Assembly (NCBI GenBank): GCA_033557465.1
Contig: CM066033.1
Span: 1,308,913,519 to 1,308,977,518 of the forward strand
Source of the DNA: Ichthyophis bannanicus
Lineage: Eukaryota > Chordata > Amphibia > Gymnophiona > Ichthyophiidae
Direction: 5' to 3'
DNA length: 64,000 bases
A model generated the notes under the pieces. That model did not search any database. It worked only from the letters and a program-made list of their open reading frames with translations, and was not told where the DNA came from. A program made the translations under genes and the position numbers. Positions 48,926-59,020 of the stretch are shown piece by piece; the first letter of the stretch is position 1; each line of letters opens with the position of its first letter.

Positions 48926-51796
48926 TCAAACCTCGAAGAGATTTCGGAGAACTGCCTGTCCGAAAGCACTGTCCCTGCGGGACTCCCTCTCGAGGCAGTA
49001 ATGGACCGCAAAAGTCTGGCTCGAAGACCAAGTAGCGGCCCGGCAGATGTCTGCCAACGGAACAGAGCGGAGGTAAGCCACTGACGTAGCCTTCGCCCGA
49101 ACACAATGAGCCGTGACTCGACTTTCTAACGAGAGTCCGGCTGCCCCATAAGCCCAAGCGATACAGTCAGCAACCCAGATGGACAGAGTACGCTTGGAGA
49201 CCGGGAGCCCCAATTTATTGGGGTCAAAAGACACAAAAAGCTGAGCAGCTTTACGGTGCTCCCGCGTACGGTCAAGGTAGAAGTTCAATGCCCTTCTACA
49301 GTCCAGGGTATGCAGGACCATTTCAGCTCGGCTGGAGTGTGGCCTGGGAAAGAAGGTCGGAAGTACCACCTCCTGATTGATGTGAAAAGGGGAGACCACT
49401 TTTGGAAGAAATTTTGGGTGAGTCCGTAGGACTACCCTATTTTTGTAGAACCGAGTGTAAGGGGGATCAGACACGAGGGCCTGCAATTCACTTACGCGTC
49501 TAGCGGAAGTGAGGGCTATCAGGAATAAAGTTTTCCAAGAAAGAAAACGGAGAGAACAGGTAGCCATAGGTTCAAAAGGCGGACAGGTGATCCGCTGTAA
49601 AACCACATTCAGATCCCAGTCAGGTGCTGGCGGGCGCAGAGGTGGTTTAAGCTGAAGGAGACCTCGGAGAAACCTCGCTACGAGAGGGTCGCTGGAAAGA
49701 GGTCTGCCGTCCACCGGCACATGATGTGCTGAAAGAGCACAGAGGTGAACTTTGACGGAATTGGACTTAAGTCCCAGATTAGAGAGGTAGAGCAAGTACT
49801 GCAAGATCACCGACACCGAGCAGGAGAAGGGATCCTGAGACTGCTGGGCACACCAAGCGGAAAAGCGACGCCATTTAAGGGCGTAGCATTTGCGGGTAGA
49901 AGGTCGCCGAGAAGCTAGGACGACCTCTTCCACCTCTGCCGGCAGTAGAAGGGGAGCGAGGACTACCCTTTCAGCAGCCAGGCCATCAGATGTAGAGATC
50001 TGAGGTTGGGGTGTAGCAGGGACCCCTGATCCTGTGTTAGGAGATCCGGTTGAAACCCCAGAGGGAACGGATCCTCTACCGCTAATTGCAGCAGGAGTGG
50101 AAACCACGGCTGTCTGGGCCAGCGAGGAGCTATCAGGATCATGGAAGCTTTGTCTCGGAGAACCTTGAAAAGAGTTCGAGAGACTAGCGGTATGGGAGGA
50201 AAGGCATACAGAAGGCTCTTCGACCATGAGAGCAGAAAAGCATCCGCCGCTACTCGAAGGGGATGCGGCTGACGAGAGCAGAAGCGAGGAAGTTGCCGGT
50301 TGAGAGGACTGGCAAAGAGATCCATCGTGGGGAGGCCCCACTGTAGAAAAAGTTTCTGAACTACCAAAGGATCCAGGCGCCACTCGTGCGGCTGGAGGAT
50401 CCTGCTGAGTTTGTCCGCCAGGCAATTTTCTTGGCCTGGGAGATAAACTGCCTTGAGAAGAATGCCGTGGCTGACGGCCCAAGAGCAGAGCTTCTGTGCT
50501 TCTCGACAGAGAAGGAAGGAGCCCGTGCCTCCCTGTTTGTTCACGTAGAACATGGCAACTTGATTGTCCGTCTGGACAAGGACGGACTGGTGAGAAGTCA
50601 GGTGGGAGAAAGCCTTGAGAGCCAGACGGATTGCTCTGAGCTCCAGGAAGTTGATCTGCTGAGCAGACTCCCACGTGGTCCAGAGACCTTGAGTACATGC
50701 CCCTTGGCAATGCGCTCCCCATCCTAGGACAGAAGCATCGGTCGTCAGCACTTGAGCCGGCGGAGGGGACTGAAAAGGCATTCCGAGCACCAGGTTCGGC
50801 CGATGAAGCCACCACTGTAGAGAAGAGGCCAGCGGGCCGGAGACGCGCACTAAGTCGGCGAGGCCGCCCGTGGCTTGTTGCCACTGCTTGCGAAGGCACC
50901 ACTGAGCAGGTCGCATATTCAGTCGGGCATTGGGGGTCACGTGGACGATGGAAGCCATATGGCCGAGTAGTCTCAGGAAGAGCCTGGCTGAGACCAGGGA
51001 CTGGCTGCGAAAACGGCCGGCTAGGTCCATGAGCCGTTGAGCCCTGTCGAGAGGCAGGAAAGCTCGTGCCTGAAGAGTGTGCAGTCTTGCGCCGATGAAC
51101 TCGAGATCTTGCGAGGGGAGCAAAGTGGACTTTGCGAAGTTTATGACAAAGCCCAAGTACTGCAGAAGAGTCACAGTGCGGTGTGTGGCATTTGTGACTT
51201 CTGGAGAGGACGATGCTCTGATGAGCCAGTCGTCGAGGTACGGAAAGACATAGAGGCCGTGAAGCCGGAGATAAGCCGCCTCCACCGCGAGACATTTTGT
51301 GAAGACTCGTGGTGCGGAGGATAGGCCAAAGGGCAGTACTCTGTACTGGTAATGATTTCCTGCCACCACAAACCTTAGGTATTGGCGGTGGCTTGGGTGG
51401 ATGAGGATGTGCGTGTAGGCATCCTTTAGATCCAAGGAGCATAGCCAATCTCCATGCTGGAGGTAGGGCAGAAGGATTCCAAGGGTAAGCATCTTGAACT
51501 TCTCCCTGACGAGGAACTTGAGGTTGCGCAAGTCCAGGATGGGTCGGAGGCCTCCCGTTCTTTTTGGTATTAGGAAATACCGGGAATAGAAGCCTTGACC
51601 CCTCAGGTGGTGGGGCACCGGTTCCACAGCCTGTTCCTGAAGACGACTTGCTAACTCCTGAAGGAGTAAGTCCCTGTGCAGAGGGAGTCGTGGAGGTTCT
51701 CCCGGGAAATAGGAGGGAGGGACCTGGTGGAAGTGGAGAAGATAGCCTTCTCACACAACATGAAGCACCCAGGCATCTGAAGTGATGTTGGACCAC
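48926..51796 (-). CDS. D10 tyrosine recombinase in a 956-codon open frame
   Basis: Almost the same protein as in D5: STRKCYALKWRRFSAWC, then box I Arg767 (SARRVSELQAL), His897-x-x-Arg900 (TAHCVRAK), Tyr933 (FAVHYCLE), ending NLFEV. The catalytic half differs from D5 at only a few positions, while the Ser/Pro-rich 620-codon upstream part, which overlaps the reverse transcriptase gene, differs at many, yet is still free of stops. Whether the upstream part is made as protein is open. The recombinase looks fully competent. Confidence 0.86.
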   Translation of the reverse strand: MVQHHFRCLGASCCVRRLSSPLPPGPSLLFPGRTSTTPSAQGLTPSGVSKSSSGTGCGTGAPPPEGSRLLFPVFPNTKKNGRPPTHPGLAQPQVPRQGEVQDAYPWNPSALPPAWRLAMLLGSKGCLHAHPHPPKPPPIPKVCGGRKSLPVQSTALWPILRTTSLHKMSRGGGGLSPASRPLCLSVPRRLAHQSIVLSRSHKCHTPHCDSSAVLGLCHKLRKVHFAPLARSRVHRRKTAHSSGTSFPASRQGSTAHGPSRPFSQPVPGLSQALPETTRPYGFHRPRDPQCPTEYATCSVVPSQAVATSHGRPRRLSARLRPAGLFSTVVASSAEPGARNAFSVPSAGSSADDRCFCPRMGSALPRGMYSRSLDHVGVCSADQLPGAQSNPSGSQGFLPPDFSPVRPCPDGQSSCHVLREQTGRHGLLPSLSRSTEALLLGRQPRHSSQGSLSPRPRKLPGGQTQQDPPAARVAPGSFGSSETFSTVGPPHDGSLCQSSQPATSSLLLSSAASPSSSGGCFSALMVEEPSVCLSSHTASLSNSFQGSPRQSFHDPDSSSLAQTAVVSTPAAISGRGSVPSGVSTGSPNTGSGVPATPQPQISTSDGLAAERVVLAPLLLPAEVEEVVLASRRPSTRKCYALKWRRFSAWCAQQSQDPFSCSVSVILQYLLYLSNLGLKSNSVKVHLCALSAHHVPVDGRPLSSDPLVARFLRGLLQLKPPLRPPAPDWDLNVVLQRITCPPFEPMATCSLRFLSWKTLFLIALTSARRVSELQALVSDPPYTRFYKNRVVLRTHPKFLPKVVSPFHINQEVVLPTFFPRPHSSRAEMVLHTLDCRRALNFYLDRTREHRKAAQLFVSFDPNKLGLPVSKRTLSIWVADCIAWAYGAAGLSLESRVTAHCVRAKATSVAYLRSVPLADICRAATWSSSQTFAVHYCLERESRRDSAFGQAVLRNLFEV

Positions 51797-51868
51797 CTGT
51801 GGGCAAAGTGAACCAGCCGGCCTCCGGTGCTGGGAGGAACCAGCTGAGGGGGAGAGGCTATGCTGATG
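49963..51868 (-). pseudogene. D10 reverse transcriptase-RNase H-methyltransferase with one nonsense codon
   Basis: From a GTG at 51627 the frame is open for 554 codons with YSRYFLIPKRTGG, SLDLKDAY, FPYLDDWLIRA, TTDASVLGWGAH, LELRAI, QTDNQ, ADKLSR, TMDLFASPLNRQL and YAFPPIPL. Upstream the frame continues to gag except for TGA at 51751-51753, 42 codons before that GTG, where D5 has CGA (VVREGY); this is a typical CpG-to-TpG change. A three-base deletion also turns NLNKFL into NLKFL. Re-initiation inside the frame could still give most of the enzyme, but the motif upstream of PHHL would be missing. Confidence 0.87.
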
Positions 51869-51871
51869 AAG

Positions 51872-53599
51872 TCAAAAACCCCCACCCTGCTGAGCAGGGG
51901 CCGGTGGTGCAGGCTTGGGGGCTTGCTGCCTACGGGACCCGTTACCCCGTCCCTTGGCCTGCTGACCCTGTTGGGGAGCTGCGGAGGCCTGATATTGAGG
52001 GTAGTGTTTATAGGCAGCCGCCTTTCTCGGGTAAAAGGACTTCTTTCCCGAGCCCTTCTTCTTCTGGGAAGGGGCGGAGGTCTTCCTAGAAAGCCTAGTT
52101 CTGGTGAGAGTCTCCGTCTCGATTTGTGCAGCCTTTTCAGTTGTCAAGGCTAGGAACCTCCGCAAAGGTTCCTCGGACAGCCCAGCGGAGAATCCGGCTA
52201 TCTCTTTAGCCAGGTCTCTGAGATACATGCCCATGTAGAGCTGGTAGGTCTGGACCCGACAAGCAAGCATAGAGCCCTGGAAACACTTCTTACCGAGGCC
52301 ATCCAGGTTGCGGGCCTCCCTGCCAGGAGGCACCGAGGAGTGCATCTTCTGGCTCTTAAGCCTATGCATGGCCGATTCCACCAACATGGAATGGTGCGGT
52401 AGCTGTGCTTTTTGGAAGCCAGGACTCTTGCGGACTCGATAGATGGAATCGACCCGCTTGCTTAACACCGGCGACGATGCCGGACTCTCCCACATGCGGA
52501 AGAGTAGTCGTTCCAGCATGGGAGGAACCGGTACAGTAAAGTGCTCCCTGGCGGGAGAGTCGTACAGAAGGGCATCGAGTTCTTCGGCTCGAGGCTCCTC
52601 CTCGGGATCCGCAGGGAAGGCCAAAGCCTTGGCCATATCCCTGACGAAGTCCGAGAACCGGGCATCCTCCGGAGGGGACTGTTTCCGAGGTTCGGACTCA
52701 GGCGAGTCCGAGGGGACACACCGAGTCCGAAACGAATCAGGTGACTCTTCCTCTTCAGACTCCCAGGCCGACTCCGAGGAGGAATCGGTGGGGTCGGTTC
52801 GGGCGGGCGGAGGCGTCGGCCGCCCCGACGCCGAGGGAGTCGGCGTCGACGACCTCGGTCCCGAACGGGAGGCCGAGGGTGACCTCGACCGAGGATCGAC
52901 TTGAGCCCGCATGGACTCGAGGATCGGCTCGGTCTCCGGGGTCGACTTAGACGTCGACGTCCCGGCGGTCGGGGCAGAGGCGCCAGCGAGGCTAGCGATC
53001 AGTGCCCGCTGCTGGTCCATGAAGGCAGATAGTCTGCTCTCCAAGGCCGTCAACCTGAGTCCGACCTCAGGTGACCCAGCAGCCCCCGACTCGGGCCCTG
53101 ACGGCGTCGGGCCCGACGTCGGACCCCTCGGAGGCGAGTCCAGGAGGACTACAGGACTTACCCGAGCAGGCAACTCCGACTCCAGACGAGGTCGCTTCGG
53201 GAGATGTTCCTTCTCCAAAGACCCGGGACGGCTATCGGGGCTATGCGACCTGGCCCTCGCGGAACCAGGAGCGTCCACCGACGCCGCCCTCGCGGGTTTC
53301 ACCTTCCGATGATGGTCCCCGGAGGGAGAACCCCTGTCGGAGGAACTCCAGCGACGGTCAGAGCTGGAACCTCTGGACGCCGAGGCCTCCGACGAGGTCC
53401 GGGTACGGGTGGGATCAGCGAAGATTCGTTCCCGCTGATGCCGCCGACTCCTTAACGCTTTGGAGGACATTTTGCTGCAGGCCCCACAGATCAGTTCCTC
53501 GTGATCCGGGCCAAGGCAGCGGAGGCAATTATCATGTGTGTCAGTGAGTGACATATTTCTGTCACACTGAACACACCGCTTGAAACCACTGGCAGCCAT
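51872..53599 (-). CDS. D10 gag-like protein with an in-frame internal deletion
   Basis: 575 codons from ATG at 53599. Residues about 7-46 hold the cluster CVQC … THDNCLRCLGPDH … CGAC, a putative zinc-binding block. A long Ser/Arg/Pro-rich region follows (RSRRHQRER, EKEHLPKRPRLESEL), then LRLTALESRLSAFMDQQRA (possible coiled coil), PPEDARFSDFVRDMAKALAF, VDSIYRVRKSPGFQKAQLPH, VPPGREARNLDGLGKKCFQG and a basic C-terminus with GSGKKSFYPRKAAAYKHYPQ. Compared with D5, about 65 residues are missing between RFLAL and EKAAQ, including the module ARRQAWL…LFGKPM found in all three families. The frame is kept, so it is translatable but perhaps defective. Confidence 0.87.
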   Translation of the reverse strand: MAASGFKRCVQCDRNMSLTDTHDNCLRCLGPDHEELICGACSKMSSKALRSRRHQRERIFADPTRTRTSSEASASRGSSSDRRWSSSDRGSPSGDHHRKVKPARAASVDAPGSARARSHSPDSRPGSLEKEHLPKRPRLESELPARVSPVVLLDSPPRGPTSGPTPSGPESGAAGSPEVGLRLTALESRLSAFMDQQRALIASLAGASAPTAGTSTSKSTPETEPILESMRAQVDPRSRSPSASRSGPRSSTPTPSASGRPTPPPARTDPTDSSSESAWESEEEESPDSFRTRCVPSDSPESEPRKQSPPEDARFSDFVRDMAKALAFPADPEEEPRAEELDALLYDSPAREHFTVPVPPMLERLLFRMWESPASSPVLSKRVDSIYRVRKSPGFQKAQLPHHSMLVESAMHRLKSQKMHSSVPPGREARNLDGLGKKCFQGSMLACRVQTYQLYMGMYLRDLAKEIAGFSAGLSEEPLRRFLALTTEKAAQIETETLTRTRLSRKTSAPSQKKKGSGKKSFYPRKAAAYKHYPQYQASAAPQQGQQAKGRGNGSRRQQAPKPAPPAPAQQGGGF

Positions 53600-54002
53600 C
53601 GGGGGAAAAAGGGCCCCTGCAAGGTCAAAGGACCGGGCTGCCAGCGAAAAACCGAAAAGGAAACTGACAGAAAATCAGAAAAACCGAAAAATAACAGAAG
53701 GACTCGCAACGGCGTCGCGAGTCCGGGCAGGAAAGAGACCGGCGTCGAACCGAAGAAAAAATAGAAATAAATCACGAAAAATCAACTTTTTCAGTGGGGA
53801 CAAGACGGGCACGTCTGTAGGGCTCCGCGGAAAAAAGAAGATTGGCTAAGATGGCACCCTTGGGCGGGAAGGGGACCGCGCATGCGCGCTGCAATTCCCA
53901 AAGGCTTTCTTTGAAAGCTGGGGAAAATTGCTCCGCGAGGGCTCCGTCGGCGCCGACGTCACCCATATGTGAGGACTGACTTCCTGCTTGGTCCTGGAGA
54001 AT

Positions 54003-55029
54003 TATTTTTTCTACCTTTGTTGTCTGACCAATTTATTCTCTGATCATGCTGGTCCTGATCTGAGGCTTCTGCTTTCTTCTCTCTCTTAGCTCTCTTTCTG
54101 TGGTCTATGGTCCATCTGCCATTCCTTATTTCTTCTTTTGTTTTCTTCACTTCTTTCCATCAGCCTATTTCCAGTCCCAGTAACCCCTCTCCAGTATCAG
54201 CCCCTTTCCAGTCCTCCCTCCCAGTACCTGTCAATGTCAACTTGCATTCCTATGACTGCCACTGGTGTCCATGTCCTTCCAGTCCCCCTCCTTCCCACTG
54301 TCCATCCCCCTTCTAGTCCAAATATCATGGCAGCCCCTTCTCTGCATCCACTCCCTTCCAGTCCCATTCTACCCCCCCCCCGCATCAACCCATTTGTAGC
54401 CCTAGCCCCCAGTTTTCTTCCAGGGTCAGAAGCTCTATCCTCTCCTCCCCACCATCAGCCCATTCCCAGTCGAAGCCCCCCCCCAATCAGCTCACTTCCA
54501 GTGCTAGACACCTCTCAACCCCATTACCAGTGCTAGCCTCCCCTAATCAGTCCATTACCAGTCCTACTCCCCCATCAGCCCATTACCTGTCCTAGCTTCC
54601 ACTAATCAGCCAATTTCTAGTCCAAGCCCCCCGATCAGCTCGTTTCCAATGCTAGTCCCCCCTCAGCACATTACCAGTGCTAGCCTCCCTAATCAGCCCA
54701 TTACCAGTCCCAGCCCCCCCTCTCGATCAGTCCATTCCCAGTCCTAGCCACCTCCCAATCAGCCCATTATAATCTTAACCCGCACTGTCTCTCCCGTTTG
54801 TCCAGCATTTATCCTGTCTCTCCCTTTTTTCCAGTATTTGCCCCCCTGTCTCCTCCCTTTATCCAGCACTTGCCACCCCTGTCTCTCCCCTTTGGCTAGT
54901 ATTTGTCCCTCTGTCGCCCCCTTTATCCAGTATGTCTCTCCCTTTGTCCAGCATTTTCCCCCTGTCTTCCACTTTGTTCAGTATTTGCAAGGTTTGCAAG
55001 CAATCAGGCTGATTTGTCCGACGCTGGCA
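54003..55029. repeat. Pyrimidine-rich tract with degenerate minisatellite units
   Basis: The plus strand is C/T-rich. At about 54440-54780 a unit of roughly 30-40 bases recurs, built around 'cagcccattaccagtcctag' and a C-run. At 54790-54985 another unit of about 45 bases recurs around 'ctctccctttgtccagtatttg'. No coding potential is supported. The TGTCCAGCAT motif links it with 33125-33723. Confidence 0.65.
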
Positions 55030-55140
55030 GCACTCCAGCTCTGTTTTAATTTTAGATTTTGCAGCCTCTGGCCTGCCTCTGCCTTCCCACGCGGGAAATC
55101 AGAGGCTGAAAAATCTAAAATTAAAAGAGAGCCGGAGTGC
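55030..55140. repeat. 41-bp near-perfect inverted repeat (hairpin)
   Basis: Arm 55030-55070 (GCACTCCAGCTCTG…CAGCCTCTG) pairs with 55100-55140 at 38 of 41 positions around a 29-base loop. A second short palindrome (CCTGAGGCCATCGCCTCAGG, about 55144-55163) follows directly. This resembles a small foldback DNA element or part of a hAT-like non-autonomous transposon; no protein. Confidence 0.8.
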
Positions 55141-55199
55141 CGCCTGAGGCCATCGCCTCAGGTGGCCTAATGGAAGAACCGCCCTTGTTAATGGAGATG

Positions 55200-55560
55200 G
55201 AGCACCGGCTTTCAAGGCATCAGTGCAAAATGAACCCATCAAAAACTCTGTTTTTATGGGTCTGCCAGCTTAAGATTACTTTGCACAATCAATTATTGTG
55301 CCTTCAAATCAGATGAAAATACTAGGGGTCTGGTGTGACTCTTTTTAACTATATAGTCACAGATAAACATGGTGGGTTAAAGCTTACTTTTATCGCTTAT
55401 TGAATATCAGATGTATTTGTCCTTATTTGAAACTCTGAGTTGATGCTTGAAAGCAATTCCTTAGTAATTATCTTTGTTTAGGTTTACCAAAGAGACAACT
55501 GCATAGACTCCAATTAGTTTAGAGCACAACAACTTAGAAACATGTTAAGACAGTATTAGC
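55200..55560 (+). mobile_element. Degraded L2 LINE fragment
   Basis: Weak plus-strand similarity: QCKMNPSKTLFLWVCQL (compare MxLNxxKTEFLxxG) and, 50 codons later in a shifted frame, MKILGVWCDSF (compare VKNLGVxxDxxL). These are the L2 palm end and post-palm segments in the right order. Several stops; no tail. Confidence 0.5.
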
Positions 55561-55659
55561 AGATCTTCACTGGCAGGGCCGACCCGAGGCACGTGTGGGA
55601 ATATTGTCTGTACATGGACCAGCGCCAAAGGCCCCACGCTGCGCCATCTGCACAGAAAC

Positions 55660-56063
55660 GCCCACCCTCCTCCAGATTCTAGCAGCAGTAGTGCTGTGGC
55701 AGCCCAGGTCGCTTTAGCCCTTAAAGCACGTTCGGAGCAATCTTTTCCGATGGGGACCCCCTCATCCGTTACATCCCATCATCTGTGCCCCTCCCTTTGT
55801 CAATGCGCCGCTGTTGTCCACTGCTTTGGCCCCTCTCCAGGACATGCAGTGGCAACAATACATAAAAAGGGCATCACAGCGACAAATGAACGGCAACGTG
55901 GCACCAGAAAAGAAGGTAACGGCAGCGCCATGATGCCTTTTTATGTATTGTCGTCACTGCATGTCCCAGAGAAGGGCAGCAGCAGCGGATAAGAGCGATG
56001 TGTTGACAAAGGGAGGGGGCACAGATGAGGGGAGGTAATGGACAAGGGGGCTACTGCCAGAAA
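55660..56063. repeat. Foldback repeat: complete left arm, loop and inner right arm
   Basis: Left arm 55660-55875; right arm resumes at 55930 and runs to 56063, where D11 interrupts it, and its outer part continues at 61728-61815. Matching blocks include 'gacatgcagtggcaacaata' (55841-55860) with its inverted counterpart at about 55945-55964, and 'catctgtgcccctccctttg' (55780-55799) with 56007-56027. The arms are about 85% alike by eye over some 200 bases. The loop is about 55 bases. Confidence 0.8.
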
Positions 56064-56327
56064 GAGTAGTTACTCACCTGTAACAGGTGTTCTCCAGGAG
56101 CAACAGGAACCAGTCCTCACATATGGGTGACGTCGGTGTCAACGGAGCCCCCATGCGCAGCATTTCACCAGCTTTCAAAGAAAGCCTCTGGGAATGCAGG
56201 CATGCATGCGCGGTCCCCTTCCCGCCCAAAGGTGCCATCTTGCTCAGTCAAATGACATAGTTAAAAGACAGCACAAAAAGAAAATGAACTATATACATCT
56301 GCAACTCCAAGGGGAGGAGGGAGGGTC

Positions 56328-56425
56328 GTGAGGACTGATTCCTGCTGCTCCTGGAGAACACCTGTTACAGGTGAGTAACTACTCTTTCTCCAGGACCAAG
56401 CAGGAAGTCAGTCCTCACATATGGG
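56328..56425. repeat. D11 internal complementary region
   Basis: The first half complements the left end including its GAGTAG variant (here …AACTACTC), the second half (TTTCTCCAGGACCAAGC) complements the right end. Sharing of the GAGTAG variant between terminus and ICR shows that the variant was already in the parent or was copied in the last cycle. Confidence 0.9.
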
Positions 56426-56564
56426 TGACTCCCTAGCTCTGGGCTACCAGGAACCCAGGCTAAAAAATAGAGCTCCCTCTAGAGCCCCAGCAACAGTGAG
56501 AGAATCTTCTCTGAGCCCACACCTGAACGGTAGCCCAACACCAGGACCGGAGGGTAGGAGTTGC

Positions 56565-59020
56565 CTAAACCTCAAAGAGATTACGGAGTATCGCTTGCCC
56601 GAAAGCACTGTCCCTACGGGACTCCCCCTCGAGGCAGTAGTGGTCCGCAAAAGTCTGGCTTGAAAACCAAGTAGCGGCCCGGCAGATGTCTGCCAAAGGA
56701 ACAGAGCGGAAGTGAGCTACTGATGTGGCCTTCGCTCTAACTCGGTGGGCCGTGACTCGACCCTCCAGGGAGAGGCCGGCTGACCTGTACGCCGAGGCGA
56801 TACAGTCTGACACCCAGATGGACAACATACGCTTAGTGACAGGCAACCCCAATTTATTAGGGTCAAAGGAAATGAAGAGCTGAGAACCCCTTCTATGCCC
56901 CTCCGTACGTTCTAGGTAAAAGGACAGCACCCTTCTACAATCCAGGGTATGCAAGACAGTCTCTGCCGGTTGAGGTGGAAGGAGGACACCACCTTTGGAA
57001 GGAACTTAGGATGAGTCTGCAATACTACCCTGTTCTTATAGAACCTAGTATACGGCCTATCCGAGACCAGGGCCTAAAGCTCACTCACCCGCCTAGCTGA
57101 GGTGAGTGCCACAAGGAACAAGACCTTCCAGGAGAGGAAACGTAAATGGCAGGTTGCCATCTGTTCAAAAGGTGGGCGAGTCAGTTGCTGCTAGACCACA
57201 TTGAGATCCCACTCAGGGGCAGGCGGACGAATAGGAGGCTTAAGCAGAAGCAGGCCTCTGAGATAACAGGACACAAGAGGGTGGCCTGAGAGAGATTGTC
57301 CATCCACCTGCAAGTGGTGAGCTGAGAGGGCACTGAGGTGAACCCGGACAGAGCTGGACTGAAGTCCTAGGTTGGAAAGGTGGAGCAGGTATTGAAGCAC
57401 CACCTGGACAGAGCAGGAGAAAGGGTCCTCTTGCTGTTGAGAACACCAAGTAGAGAACCTATGCCACTTTAGAGCATAGGCCTTACTGGTGGAATGCTTC
57501 CTGGAAGCAAACACCACCTCTTCAACCTCCCTAAATAGGAGCAAGGGAGCAAGGACTAGCCTTTCAGCAGCCAGGGCGTCAAATTGAGGGATTTGAGGTT
57601 GGGATGCAAAAGGGACCCCTGATCTTGAGTCAGAAGGTTGGGTTGCAACCCCAGAGGAAGTGGAGTATCCACTGCCAACTGCAGAAGAGGAGGGAACCAC
57701 GGCTGCCTGGGCCACTTGGGGGCTATCAGGATCACTGTGGCTCGGTCCTGCTGGATTTTGAATAGAGTCTGGGCCACCAGAGGTGTGGTAGGAAAAGCAT
57801 ACAACAGGACCCCTGACCAAGGGATCAGGAATGAATCCGGCGCTGTTCTCAAGGGATGCGGTTGCCTGGAATAGAACCGGGGTAGTTGCCTGTTGAGCGG
57901 ACTGGCAAAAAGATCCATGGTCGGAAGATGCACTACTAGGGGATCCAACTGACACTCGTGAGGCTGCAGGAGTCTGCTGAGTCTGTCCGCCAGGTAGTTT
58001 TCCTGGCCAGGGAGGTAGACTGCCTTGAGGGTCATGCCCTGGGTGACAGCCCAGGAGCAGAGAGCTTGTGCTTCCAGGCATAGAAGTCTGGATCCCGTGC
58101 CCCCCTGCTTGTTGACGTAGAACATAGCCACCTGGTTGTCCGTCTGAACTAGGACAGACTGGTGAGACAGGATCTGAGAGAAAGTCCGCAGGGCCAGCCG
58201 AATGGCCCTCAATTCCAACAGATTGATCTGCTGGGCGGCCTCCCAGGGAGACCACAGGCCCTGGGTGCAGGCTCCCTGGCAGTGAGCCCCCCAGCCCTGC
58301 AGGGAAGCATCGGTTGTCAGTACTTGAGTGTGTGCGGAGGCCTGAAAAGAAACACCCCCGACCAGATTTGGGAGATGACGCCACCATCGTAAGGAGTCCA
58401 TCAAAGGTTGGGACACCTTTATTCTGTCTAACAACTTCCCTGTGGCCTGCAGCCACTTCATCCTGAGGTGCCACTGAGCTGGCCTCATGTGTAGCCGGGC
58501 ATGTGGGGTGACATGCACTGTGGAAGCCATGTGACCTAAGAGCCGGAGGAAGTTTCTGGCTGAAATCAGAGAGTTCGGCCAAAACTGACCAGCCAACTTT
58601 ATCAACCAATGAGCTCTGTTCACAGGCAAAAAGGCCTTTGCTTGGAGGGTATCCAACCTGGCCCCTATGAATTCCACATCTTGTGAGGGGACCAAAGTGG
58701 ACTTTGGGAAGTTTACAACGAACCCCAGGTGCTGAAGCAGGGATATAGTTCTGCAGGTGGCCTGCCTGGCCTCCTGTGACGACTGGCCTCTGATTAGCCA
58801 GTCGTCCAGGTAAGGGAACACAAAGATCCCCTGGTTCCTGAGGTAGGCCGCAACCACCGCCAGGCATTTTGTAAAAACCCTGGGGGCGGAGGTGAGGCCA
58901 AAAGGAAGCACTCTGTACTGGAAGTGCCGTCCTCCCACCACAAATCTGAGAAATTGTCTGTGGCTTGGATGGATGAGGATGTGAGTATAAGCATCCTTCA
59001 GGTCTAAGGAGCATAGCCAA
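56565..59020 (-). pseudogene. D11 tyrosine recombinase with a deletion
   Basis: The upstream frame (59020-57191, 609 codons) is open through the overlapping reverse transcriptase gene and into STSKAYALKWHRFSTWC, VVLQYLLHLSNLGLQSSSV and EWDLNVV. The catalytic end (56954-56565) keeps TAHRVRAKATSVAHF and FADHYCLEGES, ending LRNLFEV. Between them the frame is broken: a stop near 57190 and a deletion of about 45 bases near 56970 between the PFHLNQEV and HTLDCRR segments. Confidence 0.84.

Larger units (their letters stand above)
48422..54002 (-). mobile_element. DIRS copy D10 (family A), structurally complete
   Basis: Left end GAGTAGTTACTC at 48422, immediately after the AAA that ends D9; right end GTCCTGGAGAA at 54001. 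Both terminal repeats, ICR and three genes are present. It is very similar to D5 across the recombinase and reverse transcriptase, so the two are recent sisters. Differences: open gag with an in-frame deletion and a single nonsense codon in the reverse transcriptase gene. Confidence 0.93.

Noticed and set aside
54440..54985. CRISPR-like regularly spaced repeats
   Set aside because: Units are degenerate, adjoin without unique spacers, and the genome is clearly eukaryotic; it is a minisatellite-like tract.
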